From: Candidatus Accumulibacter appositus
GTDB taxonomy: Bacteria > Pseudomonadota > Gammaproteobacteria > Burkholderiales > Rhodocyclaceae
NCBI GenBank assembly: GCA_000585055.1
Contig: JEMX01000052.1
Location: forward strand, 1-56,823
Direction of reading: 5' to 3'
Length of the DNA stretch: 56,823 bases
A program made the position numbers and the translations under genes. Shown piece by piece: positions 37,765-45,715 of the stretch; positions within the stretch are counted from its first letter, which is position 1, and each line of letters begins with the position of its first letter. The notes beneath the pieces were generated by a model that saw nothing but the letters and a program-made list of their open reading frames with translations, was not told the DNA's origin and made no database searches.

Positions 37765-39288
37765 TCACGACCAGCTTCCCGGTCCCGGTCCCGATTCCGA
37801 CCCGACCCGCTGTCCCCGCACCGCCGGTAAGCGCAGCACCACCCGCAAGCCACCCAGCGACGAACCGGCCAGGTGGAGTCCACCGCCGTAGAGCTGCGCC
37901 AGATCGCCGACAATCGATAATCCCAGGCCGGAACCCGGCACCTGCTCGTCGGCGCGCACACCGCGGCGGAGGACGGCATCGCGATCGCCGGTGGCGATGC
38001 CCGGGCCGTCGTCGTCGATGATGATCAGCAGGCACTCGTTGTCGCTACCGGCCGCGACCTCGACACGGCTGCTGGCCCACTTGCAGGCGTTGTCGAGCAG
38101 GTTGCCGAGCATTTCCTGCAGGTCGTACTCTTCGCCGCGAAACGCCATGTTTTCCGGGATCGGGCGCAGCAGCAATTCGAGCTGCCGCTCGGCGTGTATC
38201 CGGCGCATCGTGCGCAGTAGCGCTTCCAGCGCTGGCCGCAGCGGCGTGCGGGCGCCGGGAACGCGCAGCGTCGCCGCGGCCCGCGCACGCGCGAGGTGGT
38301 AGTCGACCTGGCGCTTGGCGGTGTCGACCTGAGCAACGACCAGGCGGGCGAGTTCGTCGTTCTTGCCGTTGGCGGCGTTGGCGAGGACGCTGAGCGGCGT
38401 CTTCAGGGCATGCGCGAGGTTGCCCGCTTGCGTGCGTGCGCGCTCAACGACCTCGGCATTCTGCGCCAGAACGGTATTGAACTCGTCGACCAGCGGAGTG
38501 ATTTCGGAAGGAAACTGGCCGTCGAGGCGCTGCGCATCGCCATCGCGCACGCGGCCGAGTGCGGCGCGCAACTTGCGCAGCGGCGCCAGCCCGACGAAGA
38601 CCTGTACCAGTGCGGCGACGACCAGGCCGGCCGCGAGGATGCCGAGCGCCAGCCAGAGCGCGCCGTCGAATCGGCTTGCCGGCTCAAGCATCAGTTTCTC
38701 ATCGGCAGCGACGATCAGCCGAAAGGCGCGTAGTGTGGGCTTGAGTCTGGCAGTTGCGGCAGTTGCGGCAGCTCCGACCACATCTGCCGCTGCGCCGCTC
38801 CCCTCGTCGACGCGTACGACGCGTTCGACCATGCCCAGCCAGGCGCCACCCGGACCGGCGACGCGGTGCTGATGAATCTCGCCGTCTGCCGGCGCATCGG
38901 ACGGAACGGCGAGCACGCCGTCCCAGAGCGAACGCGAACGCAGCTGGCCGGCGAGCGCGGCGCCGGCCTGAGCGGACTCACCAGCGGCCGGCAGCGCATC
39001 GACCTGCCAGTAGAGGCCGCTGTAGGGCAGGCTCAGGCGCGGATCGCTCAATGCCATGGCCAGCGTCGCCTGCCCTTCGGGGTCGACTGCCAGATGGGCG
39101 GTCAACTGGTTGAGGTGGGTGTTCAGCTCGGCGTGGAACTGCGTCGCCACGTGCTCGCGAAACAGGCTGCTCAAGCCCCAGGCGGCGACGGCAATCGACG
39201 CGGCGATCCAGAACAGTGTTCCGGCCAGGAGGCGGAGGCGCAGCGAACCGCGCGCGGCAAGTGGCGAGCGCCCGACAGACAGGCTCAT
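37765..39288 (-). CDS. sensor histidine kinase (QseC/PhoQ-like)
   Basis: A 507-residue membrane kinase. TM1 is at about 19-41, a periplasmic sensor region at 42-207, TM2 at 208-232, then a HAMP-like linker. The H-box NLAHALKTPLSVL has phospho-acceptor His293. The ATPase N-box is NLLDNACKW (397-404), G1 is DDDGPGI (425-431) and G2 PGSGLGL (451-457). The short two-helix dimerisation region and 'HALKTPL' are typical of the QseC/PhoQ group. The start overlaps the response-regulator stop as ATGA (39285-39288), so both are one operon with the PepSY gene. The signal sensed is unknown. The C-terminus (SESGPGPGSWS) is low complexity. Confidence 0.93.
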   Translation of the reverse strand: MSLSVGRSPLAARGSLRLRLLAGTLFWIAASIAVAAWGLSSLFREHVATQFHAELNTHLNQLTAHLAVDPEGQATLAMALSDPRLSLPYSGLYWQVDALPAAGESAQAGAALAGQLRSRSLWDGVLAVPSDAPADGEIHQHRVAGPGGAWLGMVERVVRVDEGSGAAADVVGAAATAATARLKPTLRAFRLIVAADEKLMLEPASRFDGALWLALGILAAGLVVAALVQVFVGLAPLRKLRAALGRVRDGDAQRLDGQFPSEITPLVDEFNTVLAQNAEVVERARTQAGNLAHALKTPLSVLANAANGKNDELARLVVAQVDTAKRQVDYHLARARAAATLRVPGARTPLRPALEALLRTMRRIHAERQLELLLRPIPENMAFRGEEYDLQEMLGNLLDNACKWASSRVEVAAGSDNECLLIIIDDDGPGIATGDRDAVLRRGVRADEQVPGSGLGLSIVGDLAQLYGGGLHLAGSSLGGLRVVLRLPAVRGQRVGSESGPGPGSWS

Positions 39289-39947
39289 TCCCCTGTGCTC
39301 AGGCGATAGCCGAGGCCACGCACGGTTTGGATCAGTCCCGGCGGCAGCTTCTTGCGCAGGCGACCGATGAACACCTCGACGGTGTTCGAGTCGCGATCGA
39401 AGTCCTGCGCGTAGATGTGCTCGACCAGATCACTGCGCGAAATCACTTGGTCACGATGGTGCATCAGATAGGCGAGAACGCGATACTCGTGGCTGGTCAG
39501 CGTCAAGGCATGACCATCGACGCTCGCCCGGCTGTTGCGCGTGTCGAGGGTCAGCGGACCGCAGACCAGTTCCGCGCTGGCCTGGCCAACGGCGCGCCTG
39601 ATCAGCGCGCGCAGGCGGGCGAGCAGTTCCTCCATGTGGAAGGGCTTGGTCAGATAGTCGTCGGCGCCGGCGTCGATGCCGGCCACCTTCTCGTGCCAGC
39701 CATCACGGGCGGTCAGGATCAGCACCGGCATCACCCGGCCGGCAGCCCGCCACTTCTTGAGGACGCTGATGCCGTCGAGCTGCGGCAGGCCGAGGTCGAG
39801 AACGACGGCGTCGTAGGAACCACTGTCACCGAGATGGTGGGCGTCGACCCCGTTGCTTGCGGTATCGACCGCGTAGCCGGCCGCGCCCAAGGCGTCGGCG
39901 AGTTGGCTCTGCAACAAGGGTTCGTCTTCGACGATCAATATGCGCAT
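39285..39947 (-). CDS. OmpR/PhoB-family response regulator (QseB-like)
   Basis: A 220-residue response regulator. In the receiver domain the acidic pocket is EDE (7-9), the phospho-acceptor Asp51 (VLDLGLP), Thr79 and Lys101 (KPF). The C-terminal winged-helix DNA-binding domain spans about 125-218 (LTSHEYRVLAYLMHH, RDSNTVEVFIGRLRKKL, TVRGLGYRL). It overlaps the PepSY gene stop by one base and the kinase start by four, so it is translated within the operon. It likely acts on the divergent promoter region 40,367-40,547, where 11-bp-spaced half-sites are visible. Confidence 0.95.
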   Translation of the reverse strand: MRILIVEDEPLLQSQLADALGAAGYAVDTASNGVDAHHLGDSGSYDAVVLDLGLPQLDGISVLKKWRAAGRVMPVLILTARDGWHEKVAGIDAGADDYLTKPFHMEELLARLRALIRRAVGQASAELVCGPLTLDTRNSRASVDGHALTLTSHEYRVLAYLMHHRDQVISRSDLVEHIYAQDFDRDSNTVEVFIGRLRKKLPPGLIQTVRGLGYRLSTGE

Positions 39948-40366
39948 CAGCGCGGCTCTCCATGCTGGTTTTCACGCTCCGCGCCAGGGCGATCATCGTC
40001 GCTGCCACCGCCGCCGCGGCGACGGCGATCGCCTTGCCCGCTGTCCTGGCGCCCCTTGACACCGAGAACGCTGCCGTCACGCGCATCGACCTTGAGCTTC
40101 ACGAGCGATCCGCCGCTGCGCAGCAGCTTGATCTCGTACTCCCAGCGGCCGTGCTCACGCTCGAGTTCGACCTCGACGATCTGCCCCGGATAAGTGCGTT
40201 CGACGCGTTCGAGGATCACCCGCAGCGGCAGCACCTCGCCGGCTTCAAGCGCCTGACGCGCACGATCGTGGTCGCCGCCGTGACCGTCGCCGGCACTGAC
40301 AACGGTACTCGCCCAGGCCAGGAGCAGCGCAGCAATGGCCAGCAAAGTAGCTCGCAAGCGAATCAT
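39947..40366 (-). CDS. exported PepSY-domain protein
   Basis: A 139-residue protein from ATG 40366, with a signal peptide (IRLRATLLAIAALLLAWASTVVSAG, cleavage near SAG). One PepSY domain follows (ARQALEAGEVLPLRVILERV, then GQIVEVELEREHGRWEYEIKLL and VKLKVDARDGSVLGV). The tail is disordered and Arg/Gly/Asp-rich. The frame stays open to 40438, but the signal peptide sets the start at MIRLR; GGAG abuts this ATG, leaving a poor spacing. PepSY proteins often precede QseBC-like systems and may modulate the sensor in the periplasm (inference from context). Confidence 0.88.
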   Translation of the reverse strand: MIRLRATLLAIAALLLAWASTVVSAGDGHGGDHDRARQALEAGEVLPLRVILERVERTYPGQIVEVELEREHGRWEYEIKLLRSGGSLVKLKVDARDGSVLGVKGRQDSGQGDRRRRGGGGSDDDRPGAERENQHGEPR

Positions 40367-40455
40367 CTCCAAAGTGTAACGGGAGCAAGGGCTTTCCGGG
40401 CTGACCCTCGCTCGCCAGGGCGGCCTGCTCTGGCCCATCTTTCTACGCCGTTACA

Positions 40456-40496
40456 GCTGAACCCAGGATGAACGAGCGCTTCAGCATCGGTTCAGC
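40456..40496 (+). promoter_or_regulatory. candidate response-regulator sites between divergent operons
   Basis: Two pairs of 11-bp-phased direct repeats face each other: TGAAC at 40458-40462 and 40469-40473 (GTTCA on the minus strand), then TTCAG at 40480-40484 and 40491-40495. The best half-sites extend to GTTCAGC on one strand or the other (40456-40462, 40490-40496). OmpR-family regulators bind direct repeats one helical turn apart, so these fit autoregulation of the PepSY-RR-HK operon and control of the cytochrome operon. Confidence 0.6.
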
Positions 40497-40547
40497 CAGC
40501 GCCAGGCAAAGTGGCGCCATGTCAAACCGAAACCAAAGGGCAAGCTC

Positions 40548-40979
40548 ATGAAACGGCACGCACACAAGCATCCAGGAATGCTGCTCCTGGCAGCAATGCT
40601 GGCACTGGCCAGCACAACCACACGCGCAGCAGCACGCGACGATCTGCTTGCCGGCTATGCCGCGGCGGCGAAAACAGCCGACCCCGGCTTTGCCGGCTTC
40701 TCGGCAGTACGCGGCGAAGCCTTCCATCGCCAGTCATTCGCCGGTGGCAAGGCCGATACCCCGGCCTGCACCAGCTGCCATGCCAAGGACCCGCGCACAT
40801 CCGGCCAGACGCCTGCCGGCAAGGCCATCGACCCGGTGGCGTTGTCGGCCAGCCCCGGCCGCTATGCCGACCCGACAAAGGTCGAGAAATGGTTCAAGCG
40901 CAACTGCCAGGACGTGCTCGGCCGCCAGTGCACGGCGCAGGAAAAAGGCGACTGGCTGAGCTTCATGATCAGTCAGTGA
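40548..40979 (+). CDS. SHP-type monohaem cytochrome c (DUF1924)
   Basis: A 143-residue exported c-type cytochrome: signal peptide to about residue 29 (LLLAAMLALASTTTRAAA), one haem site CTSCH at 74-78, and a Cys pair at 120 and 128 (RNCQDVLGRQC) near the C-terminus. This matches the DUF1924/SHP family, high-spin haem proteins first described in Rhodobacter sphaeroides in which an Asn is a displaceable haem ligand; Asn119 here is the likely equivalent. SHP is encoded with a diheme cytochrome and a cytochrome b, exactly as here. It is thought to bind small ligands such as oxygen or NO; the physiological substrate is not settled. Confidence 0.88.
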   Translation: MKRHAHKHPGMLLLAAMLALASTTTRAAARDDLLAGYAAAAKTADPGFAGFSAVRGEAFHRQSFAGGKADTPACTSCHAKDPRTSGQTPAGKAIDPVALSASPGRYADPTKVEKWFKRNCQDVLGRQCTAQEKGDWLSFMISQ

Positions 40980-41040
40980 GCAGCCGCCCGCAGACACATG
41001 CACCCCGACACAGCCAAGCAAACACTTCAAGGAGAACACG

Positions 41041-41532
41041 ATGACTCTGCCCTATCGCCCCATTTCGCTCGGCCTGCTGGCGATCGCCTTTTCGGCACTC
41101 GTTTTCCAGCGCGCGCAGGCCGGCGGCAGCCACTATTTCCCACCGGTCAGCGACCCGGTGGTCAAGGAGGAATGCGGCAGTTGCCACCTCGCCTTTCCGC
41201 CTTCGATGCTGCCGGCCAGTTCGTGGAAGCGAATGATGGGCGAGCTGACAAACCATTTCGGCGACGACGCCAGCGTCGATCCGGCAAGCGCGCAGCACAT
41301 CACCAACTACCTGGTGAGTAACGCCGGCGATACCGGCGGCCGAAGCTACAGCGACAAGCTGCTGCGCGGCACCTCGCCGAGCAAGGCGCCGCTGCGCATC
41401 ACCGAGCTCGAGCGCTGGGTCAAAGAACACCGCGAAGTCCCCGCCTGGGAGTGGCAGCACAAGGAGGTGCGCAGCAAGGCCAACTGCCTGGCCTGCCACG
41501 CCGGCGCCGAACGCGGTTACTACGACGACTAG
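41041..41532 (+). CDS. diheme cytochrome c (DHC type)
   Basis: A 163-residue periplasmic cytochrome with a signal peptide (ISLGLLAIAFSALVFQRAQAG) and two haem sites, CGSCH (45-49) and CLACH (149-153), one near each end. This is the DHC partner that passes electrons to SHP. An AAGGAG ribosome site stands 8-9 nt before the ATG. The gene sits 61 nt after the SHP gene and 53 nt before the cytochrome b gene, so the three form an operon. Confidence 0.92.
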   Translation: MTLPYRPISLGLLAIAFSALVFQRAQAGGSHYFPPVSDPVVKEECGSCHLAFPPSMLPASSWKRMMGELTNHFGDDASVDPASAQHITNYLVSNAGDTGGRSYSDKLLRGTSPSKAPLRITELERWVKEHREVPAWEWQHKEVRSKANCLACHAGAERGYYDD

Positions 41533-41585
41533 CTTGCGCAAGCTGCCAAACGCCCGATATCCACTGAAGGAATGCTGCGCTGACC

Positions 41586-42908
41586 ATGAAAACTGCTCTC
41601 ACCCTGATCATCACCCTCGTCACCCTGGCCTGGGGCTGGGATGTACTCGTTGCCGGCACGCCGTCCGGCGGCGCAGCGCTGTGGGTGCTGCGCCAGGAAA
41701 CCCTCTACCTCAGCGGCCTGCTGGCGATCGCCCTGATGTCGGTGGCGATGTATCTGGCCACCCGCCCGACCTGGCTCGAAACCCCGCTGGGCGGCATGGA
41801 CCGCGTCTATCGCACGCACAAGTGGGCGGCAATCCTGGCCGGCGTTTTCGCGGCCCTGCACTGGCTGATCGAGATGTCGAGTGACCTCCTGAAAGCCATC
41901 ATCGGCCGCGAGGGACGCGTGCCCAAGGAAAGCTTCGGCGGCTTTATCGAGGTGCTGCGCGATCTCGCCGAAGATCTCGGCGAATGGGCCATCTACGCGC
42001 TCCTGGCGATGCTGGCCATCAGCCTGTGGCGCCGTTTCCCGTACCGGGTCTGGCGCTTCCTGCACCGTGCAATGCCGGTGCTCTACCTGATGCTCGCCTT
42101 TCATGCCCTGCTTTTGGCGCCGAGCGACTACTGGACGCAGCCACTCGCTTTGCTGCTCGCGGTGCTCATCGCCGGCGGGGTTTACGGCAGCGTGCTCTCG
42201 CTGAGCGGGCGCATCGCTCACTCGCGCCAGGTGAGCGGAAGCGTCGTGGCGCTCGACCACCCGGCTGCCGATGTGCTCGCCGTGCGCTGCCGCCTTGACG
42301 CCGGCTGGCCGGGGCATCGGCCCGGGCAGTTCGCCTTCGTCAGTTTCGACGACGGCGAAGGTCAACATCCCTTCACGATCGCCAGCGCCGACCACGGCGA
42401 CCGTGAAATCAGCTTCCAGATCAAGGCCCTCGGCGACTATACGCGGCAGCTCGCGCGGCGCCTGGCCATCGGCCAGCCGGTGCGCATCGAAGGGCCCTAC
42501 GGACGTTTCGACATCGCCCGCCGACAGCGCGGCGCGCAGCAGATCTGGATCGCCGGCGGCATCGGCGTCACCCCGTTTCTCGCCTGGCTGGAAGCGCAGC
42601 AAGACAGCCCCGCGCAGGCACCGAGCGCTGACCTGCACTACTGCACGCGCGACCGTGACACGGATTGTTTTGTCCCTCGGCTCGAAGCCCTGTCTGAACA
42701 ACTGCCCAGCATCCGCCTGCACGTGCACGGCGCAAGGCAGGGTCAGCAACTCAGCGCCGAAGAACTGCTCGTCGGACACGATAGCGCACGCCCGGCCGAG
42801 GTCTGGTTTTGCGGCCCGCAGGGACTCGCCGATCAGCTGCGCGAGCGCTTGCACAAGCTGTGGCAAGGCCGCCTGCGCTTCCATCAGGAGGCGTTCGTCA
42901 TGCGCTAG
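41586..42908 (+). CDS. ferric-reductase-like cytochrome b with FAD/NAD(P)H domain
   Basis: A 440-residue membrane flavocytochrome. The N-terminal half has about six membrane segments with haem-ligand-type His pairs (HKWAAILAGVFAALHW and LHRAMPVLYLMLAFHALLL). The C-terminal half has a FAD-binding barrel (GHRPGQFAFVSF, HPFTIAS, VRIEGPYGRF) and an NAD(P)-binding Rossmann part (WIAGGIGVTPFLAWLE, VWFCGPQGLADQL), as in the ferric reductase/NADPH oxidase superfamily. It would take electrons from cytoplasmic NAD(P)H across the membrane to the diheme cytochrome and SHP. The operon order SHP-DHC-cytb supports that. Confidence 0.9.
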   Translation: MKTALTLIITLVTLAWGWDVLVAGTPSGGAALWVLRQETLYLSGLLAIALMSVAMYLATRPTWLETPLGGMDRVYRTHKWAAILAGVFAALHWLIEMSSDLLKAIIGREGRVPKESFGGFIEVLRDLAEDLGEWAIYALLAMLAISLWRRFPYRVWRFLHRAMPVLYLMLAFHALLLAPSDYWTQPLALLLAVLIAGGVYGSVLSLSGRIAHSRQVSGSVVALDHPAADVLAVRCRLDAGWPGHRPGQFAFVSFDDGEGQHPFTIASADHGDREISFQIKALGDYTRQLARRLAIGQPVRIEGPYGRFDIARRQRGAQQIWIAGGIGVTPFLAWLEAQQDSPAQAPSADLHYCTRDRDTDCFVPRLEALSEQLPSIRLHVHGARQGQQLSAEELLVGHDSARPAEVWFCGPQGLADQLRERLHKLWQGRLRFHQEAFVMR

Positions 42909-42909
42909 C

Positions 42910-42940
42910 ACAGGCGAGGCGGCGACGCTTCACCGCCTGT
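42910..42940 (+). terminator. possible terminator hairpin after the cytochrome operon
   Basis: ACAGGCG (42910-42916) can pair with CGCCTGT (42934-42940), immediately after the stop of the flavocytochrome gene; an alternative shorter stem AGGCGG/CCGCCT lies inside. There is no clear T-run, so termination is only suggested. Confidence 0.35.
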
Positions 42941-43003
42941 TCTACGGGCAAAGCAAGATTCCCGCCGCTTCGCCATCATGCCAGGCGTGGCCCAAGTTCA
43001 ACA

Positions 43004-43033
43004 TTGACAGCGCTCGACGGGGCTACCTATACT
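43004..43033 (+). promoter_or_regulatory. sigma-70 promoter of the subtilase gene
   Basis: A perfect -35 TTGACA (43004-43009), an 18-bp spacer and -10 TATACT (43028-43033). Transcription would begin near 43,040 and give a leader of about 130 nt. It is the strongest housekeeping promoter I see in the window. Confidence 0.8.
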
Positions 43034-43116
43034 TTTTAGCCACAGACTTCCCGTGCTGTCGCTGCACCTTCCCCCTCACTTCCCACCGTTTGTCGCAACG
43101 ATATTCATCGCCTGCA

Positions 43117-43142
43117 CCCCGGTAAGGAGCCGCCAACCGGGG
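43117..43142 (+). promoter_or_regulatory. leader hairpin before the subtilase gene
   Basis: CCCCGGT (43117-43123) pairs with ACCGGGG (43136-43142) across a 12-nt loop containing AAGGAG; TTTTT follows at 43154. The structure lies in the predicted 5' leader, about 30 nt before the start codon, and might act as an attenuator or mRNA stabiliser. Confidence 0.4.
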
Positions 43143-43172
43143 CATGATTGGTCTTTTTGAAGGGAGCGCGAA

Positions 43173-45527
43173 ATGCCCAAATATCTGGTAGATGGCAAAC
43201 CGATCCAACTCGAGGTCGACCCGGATTACGTTGCCGTGGAGTTCAAGCCGGCGCAGCGCAGCGTAATGGCCCGCGCGGTGGCCAGCGACGGCGAGGTCGG
43301 TGACTTTCGCGATCGCATCGACGTCCCGGAGTTCGCTCTGACATTGGTGCCGACGGCGGTCAGCCCGGCAGGAGCGGTTCGCTCCGACAACGCCGTCCGC
43401 AGCATGCGCAGTTCGGCCGCGGTCTCCCGGGCCAGCCCCGTGTTTCGCCGCGGCACGACGCGGATCATTCCCACCAGACGGGTCGCGCTTGCTTTTTCGC
43501 CAGCTGTCGATGAAGCGCAGCAAGCCGAGCTTCTCGCTGCGCACGGGCTGAAGCTGTTGACCCGCTCTGCTTACGGCGAAGTAAGCGCCGAGCTGACCGA
43601 CACCGATGCCGACGTTTTCGAGGTCGCGGAAAAGCTGACCGCGCTGGCGCAGGTGGAATTCGCCGAACCCGATTTGATCACGATCACGCCGCGCGATCAG
43701 GCGCGCGGCCCGACGCCAGGCGCCAATGGTGGAATGGTCTCACCATTGACGGGGCAGCCGCATGCGGCGGCCGCCGAGCCGCATGCGGCGGCCGCCGGTC
43801 GCGATCCGCTACTCGGCCAGCAATACTATCTCGAACGACTGCAGGCAATCGCGGCGACCGCCGAGGTGGCACCCCGTCCGGACATCGTCGTCGCCATTCT
43901 CGACGAGGGGGTCGACACCACCCATCCCGATCTCGGTGGCGTCACCCGCGGCTACGACGGCACCGATGACGACGAGTTTCAGGAACCGAAAGGCAACGAT
44001 GCCCATGGCACGGCCTGCGCAGGCATCGTCGGAGCAACGGCGAACAACGCCATCGGCATCCGCGGAGTCGCTGCCGGCTGCTCGATGTTCGCCGTACGCA
44101 TCGCCCATTCCGACAATACCGGCAAGAACTGGGTGACCACCAACGAGTGGATCGCCCGATCAATCAACTGGTCCTGGGCCAACGGCGCCGATGTGCTCAG
44201 CAATAGCTGGGGCGGCGGCTCGCCCTCGAATCAGATCTCGCGCGCCTTCGATCGCGCGCGCGCACAGGGTCGCGGCGGTCTGGGTTCGGTGATCGTCATC
44301 GCCGCCGGCAACGATGACTCCCCGGTCGACTTTCCCGGCAATCTGAGCAATGTGCTCACGGTGGCCGCCTCAAACCAGGACGACCAACCGAAGACCAAGA
44401 CCAGCAGCGACGGCGAAACCTGGTGGGGCAGCAATCATGGCCCGGAGGTCGATGTCGCGGCGCCCGGGGTGCGCATCGCCACCACCGACATCAGCGGCGA
44501 GCGCGGCTACAACCGCTCGACCAACGCTGGCGACTATGTGCTCGATTTCAACGGCACCTCGTCCGCATGTCCGCAAGCTGCGGCGGTATGCGCACTCGTG
44601 CTGTCGGCGAATCCGACGCTGTCCGAGGCGGAAGTGCGCACCATCCTGCGGGAAACCGCCGACAAGGTTGGTTCAGTCACCTATGACGCCAACGGACACC
44701 ACGAGCGCATGGGACAGGGCCGGGTGAATGCCCTGCAAGCGGTCCGCCGGGCGCGACCCGCGGTCGAGACCGGCAGCGAATTCGATCGCTTCCCGAACCT
44801 CGCCATTCCCGATGCCAACGCCAGCGGCATCAGCGACGGGGTCGAATCCAGCGCAAGGGGCGTGGTAACCGCTGTCGAAGTGCAAGTGGACATCGAACAC
44901 AGCTACCGCGGCGACTTGCGCGTATCGCTGCTGCCACCCGACGGCGCGGCAATCCTCTTGCACAATCGTGAGGGAGGCGGCGCGAAGGATCTCAAGGAAC
45001 TGTACACGCCGGCCAACTCGCCAGCGCTGGCAAGCTGGCTTCGGACGCAAGCGCGGGCCGCCGGCAGCTGGCGCCTGCATGTCGCCGACTTGGCGAACAG
45101 GGACCTTGGCCGGCTGAAGCATTGGCGCCTGAAGCTCGACGTCGCCGCCCCGGCAAAGGAAGCGTCGGTGGTCGTCGTGCCAAGCAACGGCAGCATTCCC
45201 GACAACAGTTCCGTAGGCCTCGAAAGTCATGCCGAACTGGCGCTCGCCGGCAGCATCGCCGAGTTGTCCGTCGCCGTGGAAATCACTCACACCTGGCGCG
45301 GCGACCTGGAGGTATCGCTGATCCACGGCGGACAAACGCTGCGCTTGCACGAGCGCAGCGGTGGCTCGGCGCACAACCTCTTTCAGACCTACAGCTCGGC
45401 CGAATTGCCATTGTCGGCGCTACTCGGCAAGGAAGCCTCTGGCACTTGGACCCTGCGGGTTGCCGATCGCGCGGCGCGCGATACCGGCAAGCTGGCGAGG
45501 TGGTCCTTGCAGGTGAAGGTCGCCTAG
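43173..45527 (+). CDS. S8 family serine peptidase with two P-domains
   Basis: A 784-residue subtilase. The catalytic triad is visible: Asp in VVAILDEGVDTTHPDLGG, His in NDAHGTACAGIVGA and Ser in FNGTSSACPQAAAVCALVL, with oxyanion Asn in VIAAGNDDSP. A propeptide-like region (about 1-200) contains the FxVAxKLxALxxVEFAEPDLI pattern. Two C-terminal P-domains follow (about 545-660 and 670-784), each with the YRGDL/TWRGDL, L-x-ER/NREGG, and G-x-W-x-L-x-VAD-x-x-x-x-D-x-G core. No signal peptide is seen, although S8/P-domain proteins are normally exported, so the location is open. The start is supported by AGGGAG 8-12 nt upstream. A short duplicated PHAAAAE/G linker lies near residue 195. Confidence 0.92.
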   Translation: MPKYLVDGKPIQLEVDPDYVAVEFKPAQRSVMARAVASDGEVGDFRDRIDVPEFALTLVPTAVSPAGAVRSDNAVRSMRSSAAVSRASPVFRRGTTRIIPTRRVALAFSPAVDEAQQAELLAAHGLKLLTRSAYGEVSAELTDTDADVFEVAEKLTALAQVEFAEPDLITITPRDQARGPTPGANGGMVSPLTGQPHAAAAEPHAAAAGRDPLLGQQYYLERLQAIAATAEVAPRPDIVVAILDEGVDTTHPDLGGVTRGYDGTDDDEFQEPKGNDAHGTACAGIVGATANNAIGIRGVAAGCSMFAVRIAHSDNTGKNWVTTNEWIARSINWSWANGADVLSNSWGGGSPSNQISRAFDRARAQGRGGLGSVIVIAAGNDDSPVDFPGNLSNVLTVAASNQDDQPKTKTSSDGETWWGSNHGPEVDVAAPGVRIATTDISGERGYNRSTNAGDYVLDFNGTSSACPQAAAVCALVLSANPTLSEAEVRTILRETADKVGSVTYDANGHHERMGQGRVNALQAVRRARPAVETGSEFDRFPNLAIPDANASGISDGVESSARGVVTAVEVQVDIEHSYRGDLRVSLLPPDGAAILLHNREGGGAKDLKELYTPANSPALASWLRTQARAAGSWRLHVADLANRDLGRLKHWRLKLDVAAPAKEASVVVVPSNGSIPDNSSVGLESHAELALAGSIAELSVAVEITHTWRGDLEVSLIHGGQTLRLHERSGGSAHNLFQTYSSAELPLSALLGKEASGTWTLRVADRAARDTGKLARWSLQVKVA

Positions 45528-45570
45528 CCCCCTTTCCTGCACCAAATCCAGCACCAGCGCGCGGCCGCGC

Positions 45571-45619
45571 GCCCCGAAGTTGTGCGCCGCATCATTTGCA
45601 GGACACACAGCTTCGGGGC
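45571..45619. promoter_or_regulatory. 9-bp inverted repeat upstream of nirB
   Basis: GCCCCGAAG (45571-45579) and CTTCGGGGC (45611-45619) form a perfect inverted repeat with a 31-nt centre. It lies 41-89 bp upstream of the sigma-54 promoter. It may be the terminator stem of the subtilase gene or an activator site; the sequence does not match the NtrC consensus. Confidence 0.4.
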
Positions 45620-45659
45620 GGCCCGGGAAAACCCCCGGCAAATCAATGCTCATCAGCTC

Positions 45660-45675
45660 TGGCACGCCACTTGCT
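45660..45675 (+). promoter_or_regulatory. sigma-54 promoter of the nirBD cluster
   Basis: TGGCACGCCACTTGCT matches the RpoN consensus TGGCACG-N4-TTGCW at every specified base, with GG (45661-45662) and GC (45673-45674) exactly 10 bp apart. Transcription should start near 45,686, giving a leader of about 30 nt that contains the nirB ribosome site GGAG (about 45,704). This predicts NtrC-dependent expression under nitrogen limitation. Confidence 0.85.
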
Positions 45676-45715
45676 TTGATGGCTCCATCAAGATGCATCG
45701 AATGGAGCCCTGAAA

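Noticed and set aside
45538..45560. TGCACC...GCACC near 45,540 as an NtrC site
   Set aside because: NtrC sites are inverted (TGCAC...GTGCA); here the two parts are in the same orientation.
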